Source of the DNA: Rhynchosporium graminicola
Lineage: Eukaryota; Ascomycota; Leotiomycetes; Helotiales; Ploettnerulaceae
Direction: 5' to 3'
Assembly (NCBI GenBank): GCA_900074885.1
Contig: FJUW01000009.1
Span: 434,001-498,000 of the forward strand
DNA length: 64,000 nt
Within the stretch, counting starts at the first letter, position 1. Each line of letters starts with the position of its first letter. The translations under genes and the position numbers were made by a program. The notes under the pieces were generated by a model that saw only the letters and a program-made list of their open reading frames with translations, had not been told where the DNA came from and made no database searches. Positions 48,452-60,800 of the stretch are shown here, in pieces.

Positions 48452-49430
48452 CCTACTTAATTACCTCTCTCTTTAGAGACCTTACTAGTATACGACAAAA
48501 AACTATATAATAGTATACTATTCAGAACGCTTTCAAGAACGCTATTATATAGCCCCTTAGCTATAAAGCTGGCTTGAAGCGTATAAGGTTATTTGGAAAG
48601 CAGAAGGCTATAAACTTGACTTTAAGAAAGCCGGAGTTACCTCTACTTCTATCTACGCCTATAGAGAGAGTATATAAGGTTACTACTATAATAGAGTTAT
48701 TTATTAGAAGAGATCCGACTCAGTTTTCCGACTAATTAAAGGAGATATTCTAAGATTCTATAAAAGGAGCTATAATATAGCTCTATAAGGCATATATTAC
48801 CTCTGCAGATAACGTAATCCTTTAGTAGAAGCTCCAAAATAGCGCTAAAAGAATGAAAACCTCTCGTCGATTTATTAAGGGAAATGGAGGTTCTCTAGGT
48901 ATAATTAGTAACTTACGACTCTAAATTCAAGCTAAAGCCGAAGCTGATAGGAAGGAAAGCTTTAAGAGAGCTAGCCGAGTACTTTCTAATATAATTGGAA
49001 GATATAAGGCGACTTTGAAGCAAGTAGGAGTTCTAGCTCGGAAGAGAAATAGAGCTAGAAAGCTTTAATTAAAGGAGATTTAAAAGAGAAGAGAGATCGT
49101 ACTATCTGATTCAGAGCTCTAGCAAGTAGAAAGAGAGCTAGATAAATAGCTTATACTTACCGAAGTAGTACTCTCCTCTGAAGAAGGCTACCCTGCGCTT
49201 ATAGTTTCTAAAAAACAGTTTGAATTAGAGCTTAATAGAGACTTAGATAAAGAGGTTAAGATATTTTATATACTAAGTTAAGCTTTATAAGAAGAAGATC
49301 GGTATATAGAGTTGTTACTACCTATATAAGAGTTTAAGGAGAGCTCTGAAAGTAACTAAGAAGAAAACGGAATTATAGCTAGAATTGATTATATAGAGTT
49401 TTAAGCCTTAGAATGAATTATACTAGTATT
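48452..49430 (+). pseudogene. D transposase, C-terminal part
   Basis: This resumes after E with a TSLFRDLT-like block, where Fot1/pogo transposases have QPLD-x-x-x-F. A STPIERVYKVTTIIELFI block follows, then an acid/amide-rich helical segment, then an R-x-F-I-KGNGGSLG block near 48.88 kb typical of the pogo C-terminus. The tail is strongly charged (RKRNRARK, then Glu-rich). Between DGY at 28818 and this point about 30 residues are missing compared with the family, including the G-S-H after the catalytic Asp. Confidence 0.75.
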
Positions 49431-49601
49431 TTAGGTAGAATTAATAAAAACTGAATATTAGTAGTAATATCAAAAGTAGTTAATTTGGGTAGTAGAACGC
49501 GTTTTCAAGTATTAAAATTGACAGCTTTTGCATGTCGACGGCATTTGCTAACCCCGACAGTAAGCGAGCCAGCGAGTGTAAACTGTCGGGGAACCGGCTA
49601 G
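49421..49601 (-). repeat. D right terminal inverted repeat
   Basis: It is the inverse of 13804-13984, ending CCGGCTAG and followed by TA (49602-49603). The outer 45 bp differ from the left end mainly by small substitutions and indels. Confidence 0.92.
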
Positions 49602-49603
49602 TA

Positions 49604-50495
49604 CATCACTAACTTCGGGTCTCAAGTGAATGTAGTTCCTGTCTCGTTAGGCATTGCTTTTCTATATCTTATTATAAATCTCGTGGTATATTTCGAATTT
49701 TATCTCGAAGGGTTCTTAGTCTATTAATGTCTAATCTTGGATCGATGAAAATACCTGAGAAGGGTGAACGTTTCTTTCTGACATCGATATTTCAACTATA
49801 AACTTCACGCGCTTTGGTATTAAGAAAAAAAGGTTAAAAAAAAGAAGTTTAGATCTAAATCTAAGATAAAATATGTATTTTCATAATATCCCTTATATTT
49901 ATCAAGTTATTAGTAATTTTACTTAACGCGGGGATACTCCGCTTTCGCGGGACAATCGCTTTCCCTAACTGTAAGCGAGTGCCGAGCTAATCAGGAAGGG
50001 AACTGGCTATTACATATTAAAGTCTCGCAACTTACTATGAAGCACATTTCACATACAACAAAAAGGCATCGTGATTGTGGTAGGTTTGGAAATTTCCTTT
50101 CTTGCGTGATGCAAGATAGGCTACAGGGGAGATGCGTACATGCATCCTCGAATAATTTGAGCAATGCCCAATGTTCACCCCCGTCCTCCATCCTCCATCT
50201 GTGGTCCTTTGCTAGCCAAGCACAATATGGAAGGATATCAATCGCGCAACCAATCCCCCAGAACAGCAAAAGGGAAACACAAAACAACGCCACTACCAAT
50301 GCCGATCCCCGGATATTCCCCTTCAGCAAGTGGAAGGTGCCTGAAATGAACTCCATGAACGCCACTGCGCCCCTACTTCGACAGCCTAGCGTCTTCTCTG
50401 CTCCAGCTGGAGCGAGATGTACACATGCAATACTTGTACAGAGACTGATAGGTAGATAAGATAATGAATCGCGGATAACTGAGTGAGGAAGCAAA
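49604..50495. other. Intergenic region and rad21 3' flank
   Basis: This is the unique flank of transposon D. It is AT-rich at 49800-49930. A stretch at about 49955-50013 resembles the outer end of the D inverted repeat (see findings). Short open frames at 50.03-50.46 kb lie in the likely rad21 3' UTR and show no domain. Confidence 0.6.
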
Positions 50496-52482
50496 TTAAG
50501 CAGCAATAGCAACAGCCATCGAGCGCTCAAGACCAGCATTAGGAGCCGATTCTTCCTCGGCAATTTCACCACCTGCTTCTCTCTCAGCCCAATCGCCCCA
50601 GAGGCCCCTCTTTCCACGTACGCGGATTGGGCCTCCAAGAAGTGCTTCAGCCTGTTCAACCTTCACAGCATCCTTAGTAGCGAGAACAAGAACTTCAAAA
50701 AACATCTTAGTAGCATCTGCGCGGCTGGTAGTTGCTTCTGGGAGGAGGTCTTGAAAGAGTACGCTGGCTTTCTTGCGTTTGTCAGGGCTGGAGGCAGCTT
50801 CAGATCCGAATCTATCCCGGAGCAGGTGAACTGCGTGTTTGGTCCCGAGAGAAACGGGGCCGCTGTCGGCGGGGTGAACGAGTGGTGCAGTGGTTTCGTC
50901 AAAGTTAGGGCCGGGCGAAAGACCGACGCTGGGTTCGTGCTCGTCTTCTTGAGGCATCATGAAACCGTCGTCGGCGGGCATCTCTATCACTGTTCCGTCC
51001 GCAGCTAGGATGGTGTTTTCTCTGTCTAGGCCGGCGCTGCCAAGACCAGCAGCAAGATCTTCTTCCTCACCTAAGTCAAGACGTGGTGATTTTGGGTGAC
51101 CTTGCTCATCTCCGCTCTCCATATCGGCGATGCCGCTATCACGCTTTCGCTTCAGCTCACCAGTTCGTCGGACTGCAGCCAATGAAAGCATGCCGCGGAG
51201 CTCTGGCGCCCATCCTGCACTTCGACCTTCGCCCATAATATTGGAAACGAAGCTGCCGTTCTTTTGCATCTCAATCAGGGCCAGAAGATCAGGATCGCGA
51301 GGAAGAAACGATTGAGGTCGGAGGATCTTGTCGTGCTGATTTTGCTGCTCCTTGATCTGGTGGTTGGGAATCATTGTCTCGTCATCGGGTCGGAGAACTT
51401 TCTGCTTTCTTACTCGTTGGGGAAGTATTATAGTTGTGTCATCAGCTTCATCCTCGGGCCGAAAAAGCGCAGAACTTTGATTTGCTTGGTGCTCAGCCTC
51501 GACTTCAGCAGCGAAGGCCTCGTCGATGTCGGAAAGGGGGGACTCAGAGATTCTCCCCGGACGGATCAGTGGTGCTGTGGTCAGGGTTCCATCTGGGCCA
51601 TCACCCATGTTCATCATATCAACATCACCATCCTCATCGGCCATCCGGACGGTATCATCCATTTCAAAATCGCCTCCTCCAAAATCCAGGTTAAGAGATG
51701 TATCACGTTCTCCAGCGTCGAAGTTATCCTTCGCAGGTACTTGAATATCCAATTCGCTCAATAAATCATCCTCCAGGGCGCGGGCGGCTGGGGCATCTCG
51801 TCCGACTTCGATACTTCGGTCAACTGCCTTGGGGTTGAAGTCGTCAAGATCCAATCCAAAATCCAATCCCAGGTCCAAATCGTCCATGACATCCAAAGCT
51901 AAGTCCTCATCATTCTGGTTCTCGATGCTGCTCTGTAAGAATTGACTTCCAGTATAGTCTTCCTGCAAATTGATATCCCTACTGCCGGCTCTCCGTTTGC
52001 GTTGATGTGAGTCGTCGTCCAGTTGAGAGAAAAGGAATGACGCGTCGGGCATAGGGGGCATCTCCAGGTTGTCTCCTTCTGTAAGTACATCTGGAAGCAT
52101 GAGCGCGTCTCGAGAAGGCATGTGGATGCCAGTTGGCATGTCATTATTTCCGGAAAGACGGAAGGCCTACAATGAAAATATTAGTACTGCTTGTGTATCA
52201 TTACGTATGCCAATGTACCATTTTGATCTTCATAAGAGCCTCATTACAATCATCGAGCAAATAACGCGCTTTCCGACTGTAGATTCTGACAACACCGAGT
52301 AGTAGCTGACCACTCAGACGCAGGGCCATCGGTGCTTGATTTGGCGTGACGATAGCTTCAACACTGTCCTTAACACTGGCTTGGAGAATATGATTTTTTG
52401 AAAGCTTGCGCTCCAAATTCGCGGACAGCCATACCCGCGCCAGAGGGCCAGTCTTCGATAAAAGGGTTTCTGAATAAAACAT
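50496..52482 (-). CDS. rad21: Cohesin alpha-kleisin subunit Rad21/Scc1
   Basis: This is the kleisin of cohesin, which bridges the Smc1 and Smc3 heads and holds sister chromatids together in the nucleus. Exon 1 is 52482-52219 and exon 2 is 52166-50496, with a 52-bp intron (GT...AG, TACTAAT branch site) in phase 0, giving 644 residues. Residues 1-90 (MFYSETLLSKTGPLARVWL...) are the Rad21/Rec8 N-terminal domain that binds Smc3. Residues about 555-612 (VLFQDLLPEA...) form the C-terminal winged helix that binds Smc1. The middle is acidic and disordered. SIEVGR at 206-211 matches the separase cleavage consensus. Length and motifs fit mitotic Rad21 better than meiotic Rec8. The start is the first Met and fits the family exactly. 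It is divergent from pmr1, with about 1.08 kb between the start codons. Confidence 0.95.
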
Positions 52483-53566
52483 GATTGCTGTTTCCAAGCG
52501 TGAAGGATTGTAGAGGTGTTTGCGCCTTTGGCGGTGTCCTCGATTGATATGGAACAATCAATGTGGGTGTATGAGGGGCAAATCGAGGCGCGTTTGTTGT
52601 GTTGTTGTGATGACGGCGCGTCAAGAATCCAAGCTCGGTCGCAAGTCGAAAAGAGAACGCGTCAGAATCCACAACTTGAGGTCGATAGTGAGACGTGAGT
52701 ACAGATAGAAATGCGACGATGAGCAAAGTGTGCGCGACTCTTAGGTAGAGGGGGAAGTTGTGGTTGCAATGCGATGAAATTGTTGGTGGTGGGGAGAAGG
52801 GGGGTGGAGCAGCTCTTATGAATTCAAGATGGCTGGCGATGGCGCTAAATTCCGGGTACTTGAAGCCTGGATATTTAGTCGCTTGAGCCTGAGGCTAGAG
52901 AAACTTCAAGATCACGTGCAACGCCCAGCTAAATCTGGTTCTTGACAAAGAAAGAGGAGAGAAGTTCGATTGACGTCTTGATGCGTTGGGAACCCTAAGG
53001 TATTCAATGTTTCCCGAGTATAGATTGATTCATGTGGTTCGATTTCCCTACTAAAATTGTACTTCTCGACAATTTCTTGCACAGATCCAGTGTTCAGGTT
53101 CAGTGCCCACTTGGCCAGTCCCGTCCCTTCCCCTGTCCTACTCAGGCCAGCTTGCAGGGATTCAGGGGATTCAGACTCAATTGAACGTAAAAAGTGACCG
53201 TCAATTGATCCGCGAGTCCCTGAAACGGAAACGGCGAAAGACCACGCTGCCGACTACACGACACGTGGTGAATCCTCAGTCAACAGTGACCTATTATAGA
53301 AATCCGAGTCTTGTATTTTCATTGATTTTGTCTTGTACTATGTTTGCGTCCACATACGAATTATAACATAACGAAAGAACGAATGTGAAAGGAAAGGCGA
53401 ATTGGGTCTAACTCAGCCAAGCAGAGCTTCGCAGATCGTTGTACATCAGCTTTAGCCCAAACCAGTAAACACATTAACTTCGTATGCCTCGGCGGTAGAA
53501 TCAGTCTCAACGACAGCATCATTTGCTGCTCGTTTCAAAAGGGTCCATTTCAGAAGGACAGACAAG
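52483..53566. other. Divergent intergenic region, rad21 and pmr1 promoters
   Basis: About 1.08 kb lies between the two start codons, with ordinary composition and pyrimidine-rich stretches (for example near 53100-53150). It holds short spurious frames only. No recognised regulatory site. Confidence 0.6.
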
Positions 53567-56500
53567 ATGGGGTGGCCGCGCATCTCGCGGTCTGCGAGCC
53601 CAGGGGGGAGCTTGTTACCTATGTCGAACCTGCCAACTAGTGCAGGCGCAAGCTCAGAACCACCTTCGAGGCCACCGTCGGAAGGAAGGTCAAGGTCGAG
53701 ATCAAGGAGCCATGTTCGCTCTCAGTCATCTGTCGCCAAGGTGTGTTTGGATGCCCCTGATAGGGAGGACTAAGCTGACATTTGTGAAGTCAGTAGCAGA
53801 TGATTATTCCAGCCTCACGCCACAAGAGACTGCTGCGCGACTCCAAACCTCCTTGACGCAAGGTCTTTCTCCTGCCGAAGCTCTCGCGCGATTGCACAAC
53901 CAAGGTCCAAACGAGTTGCCGCATGAAGACCCCGAACCACTCTGGCTACGATTTCTTAAGCAGTTCAAGGAACCCCTGATCCTTCTTCTCCTCTGTTCGG
54001 CTGGGGCTTCGGTGGTAGTTGGAAATAAGGACGATGCTATCAGTATCACTGTTGCGGTTACAATTGTTGTGTTGGTGGGATTCATACAGGAATACAGGTC
54101 CGAGAAGTCTATTGAAGCACTGAGCCATTTAGTTCCAAATCACGCCCACCTGATACGAGGAGAGCCACCAAGGCCTACCAGTGTACGAACGCCCGCATGG
54201 CAACCAGGAGCTGCAGATGTGCCAGAGGAAGAGAGATTAATGGATACCACATCAATCGCAGAGGCTGAGGCAAAGGTGGTGGCGATTTCAAGCAAAGTTA
54301 TGGCAGCACAACTGGTTCCTGGAGATTTGGTATTATTCACGACTGGAGATAGGATACCGGCCGATATTCGAGTTACAAAGGCTTCCGATCTAACGATTGA
54401 TGAGTCTAACCTGACTGGAGAGAACGAGCCGGTACGGATCACAGCTGAAGCGAGACAATCATATACGCACGTCAGACAGAGAACGAACAATCTAGAGCCA
54501 CCAGGATCTCCAGCATATGCATCAGCAGGTAGTGGGACGGTCGGAGCGGATACACAATTGAACAGTACTACGAACATTGCTTTTATGGGAACATTGGTCA
54601 GGTCCGGCCATGGTCAAGGAATCGTCTATGCAACGGGAGCAAATACCCATTTTGGTACAATTGCTGCTAGTGTTAGCGAGACTGAGAGCCCCAGGACACC
54701 ACTACAACTTTCCATGGACTCCCTTGGATCGCAACTTAGTCAGGCGTCTTTCGCCATCATTGCTGTTATATCATTCGTTGGATGGCTGCAAGGCAAAGGA
54801 TTGCTGGAAATATTTACAATCTCCATTTCTCTGGCTGTTGCAGCCATTCCAGAAGGCTTGCCAATTATTGTCACGGTTACCTTGGCACTTGGCGTGCATC
54901 GCATGGCAAAACATAATGCCATTGTGCGCAAGATGCCAAGCGTTGAGACGTTGGGTTCTGTCAATGTTGTCTGCAGTGACAAAACAGGTAGGAAATTCAA
55001 ACGTGACAGTTACTTATGCTGAAATTCCTAGGTACACTGACGATGAATCACATGACAACGACGAAGATGTGGTTCTTTGGTGGTGAAGGGCCCGTCGATG
55101 TTGACTCGGATGACGAAGCGACCGAATCCAAACCAGACCCAGTAATGCAACGGATTATTCGAATTGGTAATGTCGCCAATAATGGCCGCTTGAATCGTCG
55201 TCTACATGACGAAGTTCCACAATCTGCATCTTCGATAGCTATTCTCTCGTCTACCGAGGAGTCAGAGGGCCACATGCTCAGAAGCAGGTGGGTTGGTCAA
55301 CCTACCGACGTGGCTTTGCTTGATCTTCTGGATCGATTCAAGGAGCACGATGTACGAGCAGGATTTGGACCACGTCTTGGAGAGACGCCCTTCAGCTCGG
55401 AACGTAAATGGATGGGTGTTACCGTTGGTGATCCAAGTCCGGACGGTACATCAATCGCACGAGAAATTGCTTACATCAAAGGAGCTGTTGATCGCGTCTT
55501 GACCAGATGCGACACATACTTGACCAAGGATGGCCGTGAGGTCGTGTTAGACGCGACGAGGCGGCAAGAAGCCTTAGACGCAGCCGAGAAGTTAGCAGAG
55601 GAAGGCCTCCGAGTCCTCGGATTTGCCAGTGGTCCAGTTGGAAAACATGCGAAATCTTTCCACTCAAGCAGCCGAAGCAGCACGCCAACAACAAGGCAGG
55701 CTGAGCCTCATGTCTCCCATAATGAAGACGTTTATAAGGGACTGGTATTTGCAGGGCTAATTGGTATGAGTGACCCTCCCCGATCGGGAGTTCGGAAGTC
55801 CATCAGGAGACTCATGCGAGGAGGCGTCAAAGTGATCATGATCACTGGTGATGCCGAAACGACAGCTCTAGCTATCGGCCAGAAGCTAGGCATGACAATT
55901 GCGACACCTCGCGAACACACCGCAAGCTCTGTTGCCGTGAAGCCTGTACTAAGCGGAGCAGAAATTGATGAGATGTCAAGCGAGGAGCTCGAAGGCGCGA
56001 TTGGAAACACCTCAATATTCGCCCGAACAAGTCCAGATCACAAAATGAAAATAATCCGCGCACTCCAAGCACGGGGGGATATCGTAGCCATGACCGGTGA
56101 CGGTGTGAATGACGCTCCAGCACTCAAAAAGGCGGATATTGGAATATCGATGGGTCTCCAAGGCACAGACGTCGCTAAAGAAGCCGCAGATATGATATTG
56201 ACAGACGACGATTTCTCGACGATACTTAAGGCTATTGAAGAGGGGAAGGGGATTTTCAACAACATACAGAACTTCCTTACTTTCCAACTGAGTACTAGTG
56301 CGGCTGCGCTTAGTCTGGTTTTCTTCTGCACGTGTTTGGGATTTAAGAATCCTCTGAATGCGATGCAGATTCTTTGGATCAGTGAGCTCCCTTCACCTCT
56401 CCCCTTCCCCTTTCTATCAGATAGTAAACTACATAGCAATGCATGCTAAGCTCCCTTCCCAGACATCATAATGGACGGCCCTCCTGCCCAATCCCTCGGC

Positions 56501-57004
56501 GTCGAACCCGTCGACCCAGACGTAATGTCCCGACCTCCACGCAAGCGCAACGCGCCCGTCCTCACCCGCCCCTTAATCATTCGCGTCCTAACGTCCGCAA
56601 CTATCATAACCCTCGGAACCATGGCCGTCTATACACACGAAATGCTTTCCGATAACGAAGTCACGAAACGCGACACCACTATGACATTTACCTGTTTCGT
56701 GCTCTTCGACATGTTCAATGCGCTGAACTGTAGAAGCGAGAGTAAGAGTGTGCTAAGAGGTGAGGTTGGATTGTTTTCTAATACGCTGTTCAATTGGGCG
56801 GTTAGCTTGAGCTTAGCGGGCCAGGTGGCTGTTATCTATGCGCCGTGGTTGCAAGATGTATTCCAGACAGAGGCGCTTGGATTAGAAGATCTGGTAGCGC
56901 TTGTGCTGCTGGCAAGTAGTGTCTTTTGGGTAGATGAGGGGCGGAAGTGGTGGAAGGGTAGGGGACGAAGGAGGTTGGGAAGTGGGTATAGTCAGGTTGT
57001 TTGA
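53567..57004 (+). CDS. pmr1: Golgi Ca2+/Mn2+ P-type ATPase (SPCA, Pmr1/PmrA)
   Basis: This is a secretory-pathway P2A ATPase that pumps Ca2+ and Mn2+ into the Golgi for protein sorting and glycosylation. Exons are 53567-53740, 53790-54987, 55032-56381 and 56463-57004, with introns of 49, 44 and 81 bp, all GT-AG; each junction restores a conserved motif. The product has 1087 residues. A Ser/Arg-rich cytosolic N-terminus is followed by the cation-ATPase N domain ([10 protein letters not shown], about 65). Other motifs are TGEN (267-270), M4 IPEGLP (Glu413, ion site), the phosphorylation motif DKTG (Asp455, spanning intron 2), KGA (Lys607, nucleotide binding) and TGDGVND (812-818). The M6 motif [10 protein letters not shown], spanning intron 3, is diagnostic of SPCA pumps. 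C-terminal membrane segments end before a basic tail. Length is normal for filamentous-fungal PmrA. Confidence 0.95.
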
Positions 57005-57834
57005 AGGGGAATGTGTATATATACTGTAGTGTTAGAAAGGGGTAGTGTGGTGTAGATAGTTTAGTACCGCGTTTCTTATGTCATGAATCCGTTGGTTCAT
57101 GTTGATCGGCCCTGCTTTCTATCTTGGGTGCTCAAGCTCCATATGTCCCCTTCTTCAGTCGACCTTCTTGGAATTGATCGTAGAAGAAAGGAGCCTCTGA
57201 CAGTAATCCTGAAGCAAGCCGATTAGAATGCGATATGCCGGAGGCTTATAATTCCCTTAAGGGAACACGGGATCTCTCGAAAACACCTAACCCCACAAAA
57301 CATTCTGCTCACAATGATTAATAGGCTTAGGTGCATCATTGAAAGCCTCCAGGCCAATTCTCAGACCATAGTATCTTCTGCACACAAAGATAAAGAACTA
57401 TGAAAGTGGTGCAGGTGATTCTTCTCCATGTCGATTCGACCGAGTTGATTTGAGCTGGAGTTGTGTGAGATACATCCGAAGATGTCCCTTCTATTGAGTC
57501 ATCCGGCAGGGAATCATCATCCTCGCCTGTTTTGAGACGTTTCGGCTCGACCTTATCCCCACCTGATCTGCTCAGCCCCGGTGAAACCTTATGTCTCTTC
57601 CAACTTTAGTATAACTTCATTTTGGTTGCGAGAGGATTTAATTTCGTGCATATTTATGTTCTTTTGTTCTCGTTCCACGCTTGTTTCTCAGTCATTTTGA
57701 CCAATCGATTGATCTTTAAGAGTCGACTTGTCAAGCACGAGCCAAATCTTGTTTGGCAAATCCAAAAAGGTAGTGGAAGGCGCCTTCTGAAAGGACTGTA
57801 AATCTGAGTAAAGAAAACAGATCCGGAGCGTGCT
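57005..57834. other. Intergenic region after pmr1
   Basis: About 830 bp of non-coding sequence holds the pmr1 3' UTR and the promoter of the next gene. No tRNA, repeat or domain-bearing frame is seen. Confidence 0.6.
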
Positions 57835-60800
57835 ATGGCTTCACAGACACCATCCACAAGATACACCCTCGCATCCACCGAAACTGCATTCGCTATTCTC
57901 CTTCCCACTCTCCTAGCCAGCAAAACCGACTCTCTCCGTCGTATCCACGACAAATCATTCACCAAATGGGCAGCTCACATCAACATCCTCTACCCCTCTA
58001 TTGCTATCTCACATCTCCCTCACGCAATTCCACTCATTCAAAACGCCGTCTCCTCACTTCCCTTCTCCAAACTCAGAGTCAATCTGGACGATGTCGGTGT
58101 TTTCAAGCATAGGAAGAACGCTACTGTGTATCTAAAACCCGATGAGGAGAGCGAATTCAGATTAAGAGAGCTGAGGAAAATTTTGACGACTGTGCTTGGG
58201 TGTGAGGAGAGCGAGGGGACAGTGGAGGGTGTGTTTAGGCCGCATTTGGGGGTCGGACAGGCGGCGATGCTGGGGAGTGGAATTGGAAATTCAATTGAGA
58301 GATTAAGCGAACAGGCTCGCAAAGTCGCTAACCTGGAATGGAATTGTAGAGGGTTGGTTGTCCTGAAGAGGGAAGCCAGCGGTGAGATGACTGTTCTTGA
58401 GGAACTAAGATTTGGTGATGGACTCGATGCTATCGAAGAGGAGGAGGAGGAGGAGGAAGGTGGTGCAGCCGTTGACGAAATCGTGGGATTGGAGCCATGT
58501 TTCTCTTTCAGCTCCAATGACGACACGTGGTTACGAAAATCAGGAGATTTGAAGACGATAAGAGCAGATAATATCTTGATTTCAAGCTACAACATCATGG
58601 CAGAACCGACAGCGGATCCTTTCATCACTCGGCTTCCTTTGATCATCGAAGCAATTGCATTGTTGAATCCAACTTCCGCACCATTACTTCAAATCCTCAC
58701 ACTCCAAGAAGTCAACGACGAATCGTTGCCTCTTCTCCTCCTATCACCATATATCAGGAGAACGTATCCTTATTGCTCGCATACAGCTTCATCACTACTA
58801 CCCAGCGCTCGTAATTTAGTCACGCTAGCTTCGAAACCCTTTGAATCAAGCGTAGTATCGTTTGAAGAGCGACACAAATCAGCTCTAATTGTATCTTTCC
58901 GATTTGCGTCGAAAACTTTGTCAGTCGCTAATGTACACTTGACGAGTGGACTGACAAGTGAAGCTGTAAAAGCGAAAGCTAGTCAGATGGAGCAACTTAT
59001 GAAGTTCTTGAATGTGAGAGAGCATGAGAGGAGAAGGAGAGACGTGATCGTTGCCGGGGACTTCAACCTCACGACCTCGTCGAGGACGATTCGGACCGCA
59101 CTCGATCGTAATCTAATCACGCCTGCAACGGCCCAGGCTGTTCGAAATGTCATCGATCTCACTGTATGGGAAGATGCATTCCTATCATCAGATTTCGAAT
59201 TTGAGCTCAGTATGCTGGGACATGATGGTCAGGATGTGTTCGAAGGAGAACAGGGAGCTACATTTGATCGTGCCACAAACCCTATAGCAGCACAACTAGA
59301 GCCACCTATCGACCAGAGTCCGCAACGATATGATCGTGTGCTTTTCCGGAAAGGAGGCTCGATTTCTAGAGACCGATTTGACATATTCGGGCTCGCGGAC
59401 GAAAAAGGACGATGTGGTAGTGATCACTATGGGGTCAGAGCTATACTCAAATTTGCCGAGAGTAGTAGTGCCAATGACTCGAACGAGTCTGCCAGGTCTA
59501 GTGATGCAAGTCCCAGCAGCGAGATCACTATAGTCGAAGATGCCACAGATCTCGCGCCGTTGATCGATCCGTATCTTCCATCTATTCACGACATCTCTCA
59601 GCGGGAACAAGCTATACAGCTCCTGCAAAGCACCTTAGCGAAAGTCAAAGGACTTAAAAGCCTCATTATGGCTCCCTTAGGTAGCTATCTCATGGGAACG
59701 TACTTTCCGGACTCGGACGTCGATCTTCTCGCTATCGGTTCTGTAGTTCCCGCCGTTTTCTTTGACTTCGCTGGAAGGGTGTTGGTGAAGTTCAATAAGG
59801 GACAAGGGGAGCAGGAAAATTTCAAGCGGGTGCATTTTGTCAACTCGCTTGTCTCCATTGTGGAGGTTACGGTAAACGGGATCAAGTTTGACTTACAGTA
59901 TTGCCAGGCGGAGGAGTTGGTTCGAGCGTAAGTGATCCTTAATTATGAACTTGTTCAAAAATCTTGGCGACTAACGGAGTCCCAGCTACCATGGAGTAAC
60001 CCCCACTCCTTCCTTGCTGGACCTAGTCTTCGACAAAGGCCTAATCGCAAAGCTATCGCCATCTTCAATCAGACCGCTCAACACCTACAGAGACTCTGCT
60101 TACCTCCTCCTCACTATTCCAAACCTACCGTCATACCGCGTGGCCCATCGATACTTAACAATCTACCTCAAAAATCGCGGTTTATACTCCGCCAAATTCG
60201 GCTATCTTGGCGGAATACACCTCCAACTACTACTCAACCGAGTTGTTAAACTCGTTTCCGTTTCAACTTCCCCCTCCACATGCTCACCAGAAGGCATCAC
60301 CCCAGTATCAGCAGCGACCATCGTGCGAACATTCTTCACCTACTACTCCAACTTCAACTGGGCAGCGGCAAGCGTTGCAGATCCCCTCCTTGATCCTCCA
60401 AGTAAAGTACCGCGATCAGCTCGCGATGCAATATTCATACCCGCTATACATATCCCAACTGCGCGACCCAATGTTGCTTCCTCATGTACAAAACTCACCG
60501 CGCAAACTCTGTCTTCCCAGTTTTCTCGCCTAGCGCAACATCTTGAGAGTGGTGATTGGGAATGGGCATTACAGACCAAAGAAGCTTGCCTTGCTGACTT
60601 TATGAGAAGCAGTGGTGCTTTTGTGAGAGTTGGAATCGACATATGGGGAATCGGAAGTGATGCAGGTGAAGGCGAGATTGCGGAGTCGAAGGTTAGAGAA
60701 ATGCTTGGAGCGCTGGAAAGTAGATTTCCTAGGTTACTAGTCTCAATCGGGAGGATCCCAGGAATTGAGGGTAGAGTGTGGCCAGCGAGGTTGTTTGTCT

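Larger units (their letters stand above)
13804..49601 (+). mobile_element. Fot1/pogo-like DNA transposon D, inflated by nested insertions
   Basis: Terminal inverted repeats of about 181 bp (13804-13984 and 49421-49601) begin CTAGCCGG and are flanked by TA on both sides (13802-13803, 49602-49603), the target duplication of Tc1/mariner/pogo elements. Transposase fragments in + orientation lie at 13974-14301, 27904-28336, 28605-28818 and about 48452-49430, joined in frame across retrotransposon insertions. The backbone alone would be about 2.3 kb. It is the oldest element of the block, since every other element between its ends sits inside it or inside one of its guests. Confidence 0.9.

Noticed and set aside
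50037..50459. Open frames downstream of rad21 on both strands
   Set aside because: They lie in the probable 3' UTR, lack domains and overlap each other. They look like chance frames.
51130..51764. Frames on the + strand opposite rad21 exon 2
   Set aside because: They are shadows of the Rad21 coding sequence, whose domains and family length are clear on the - strand.
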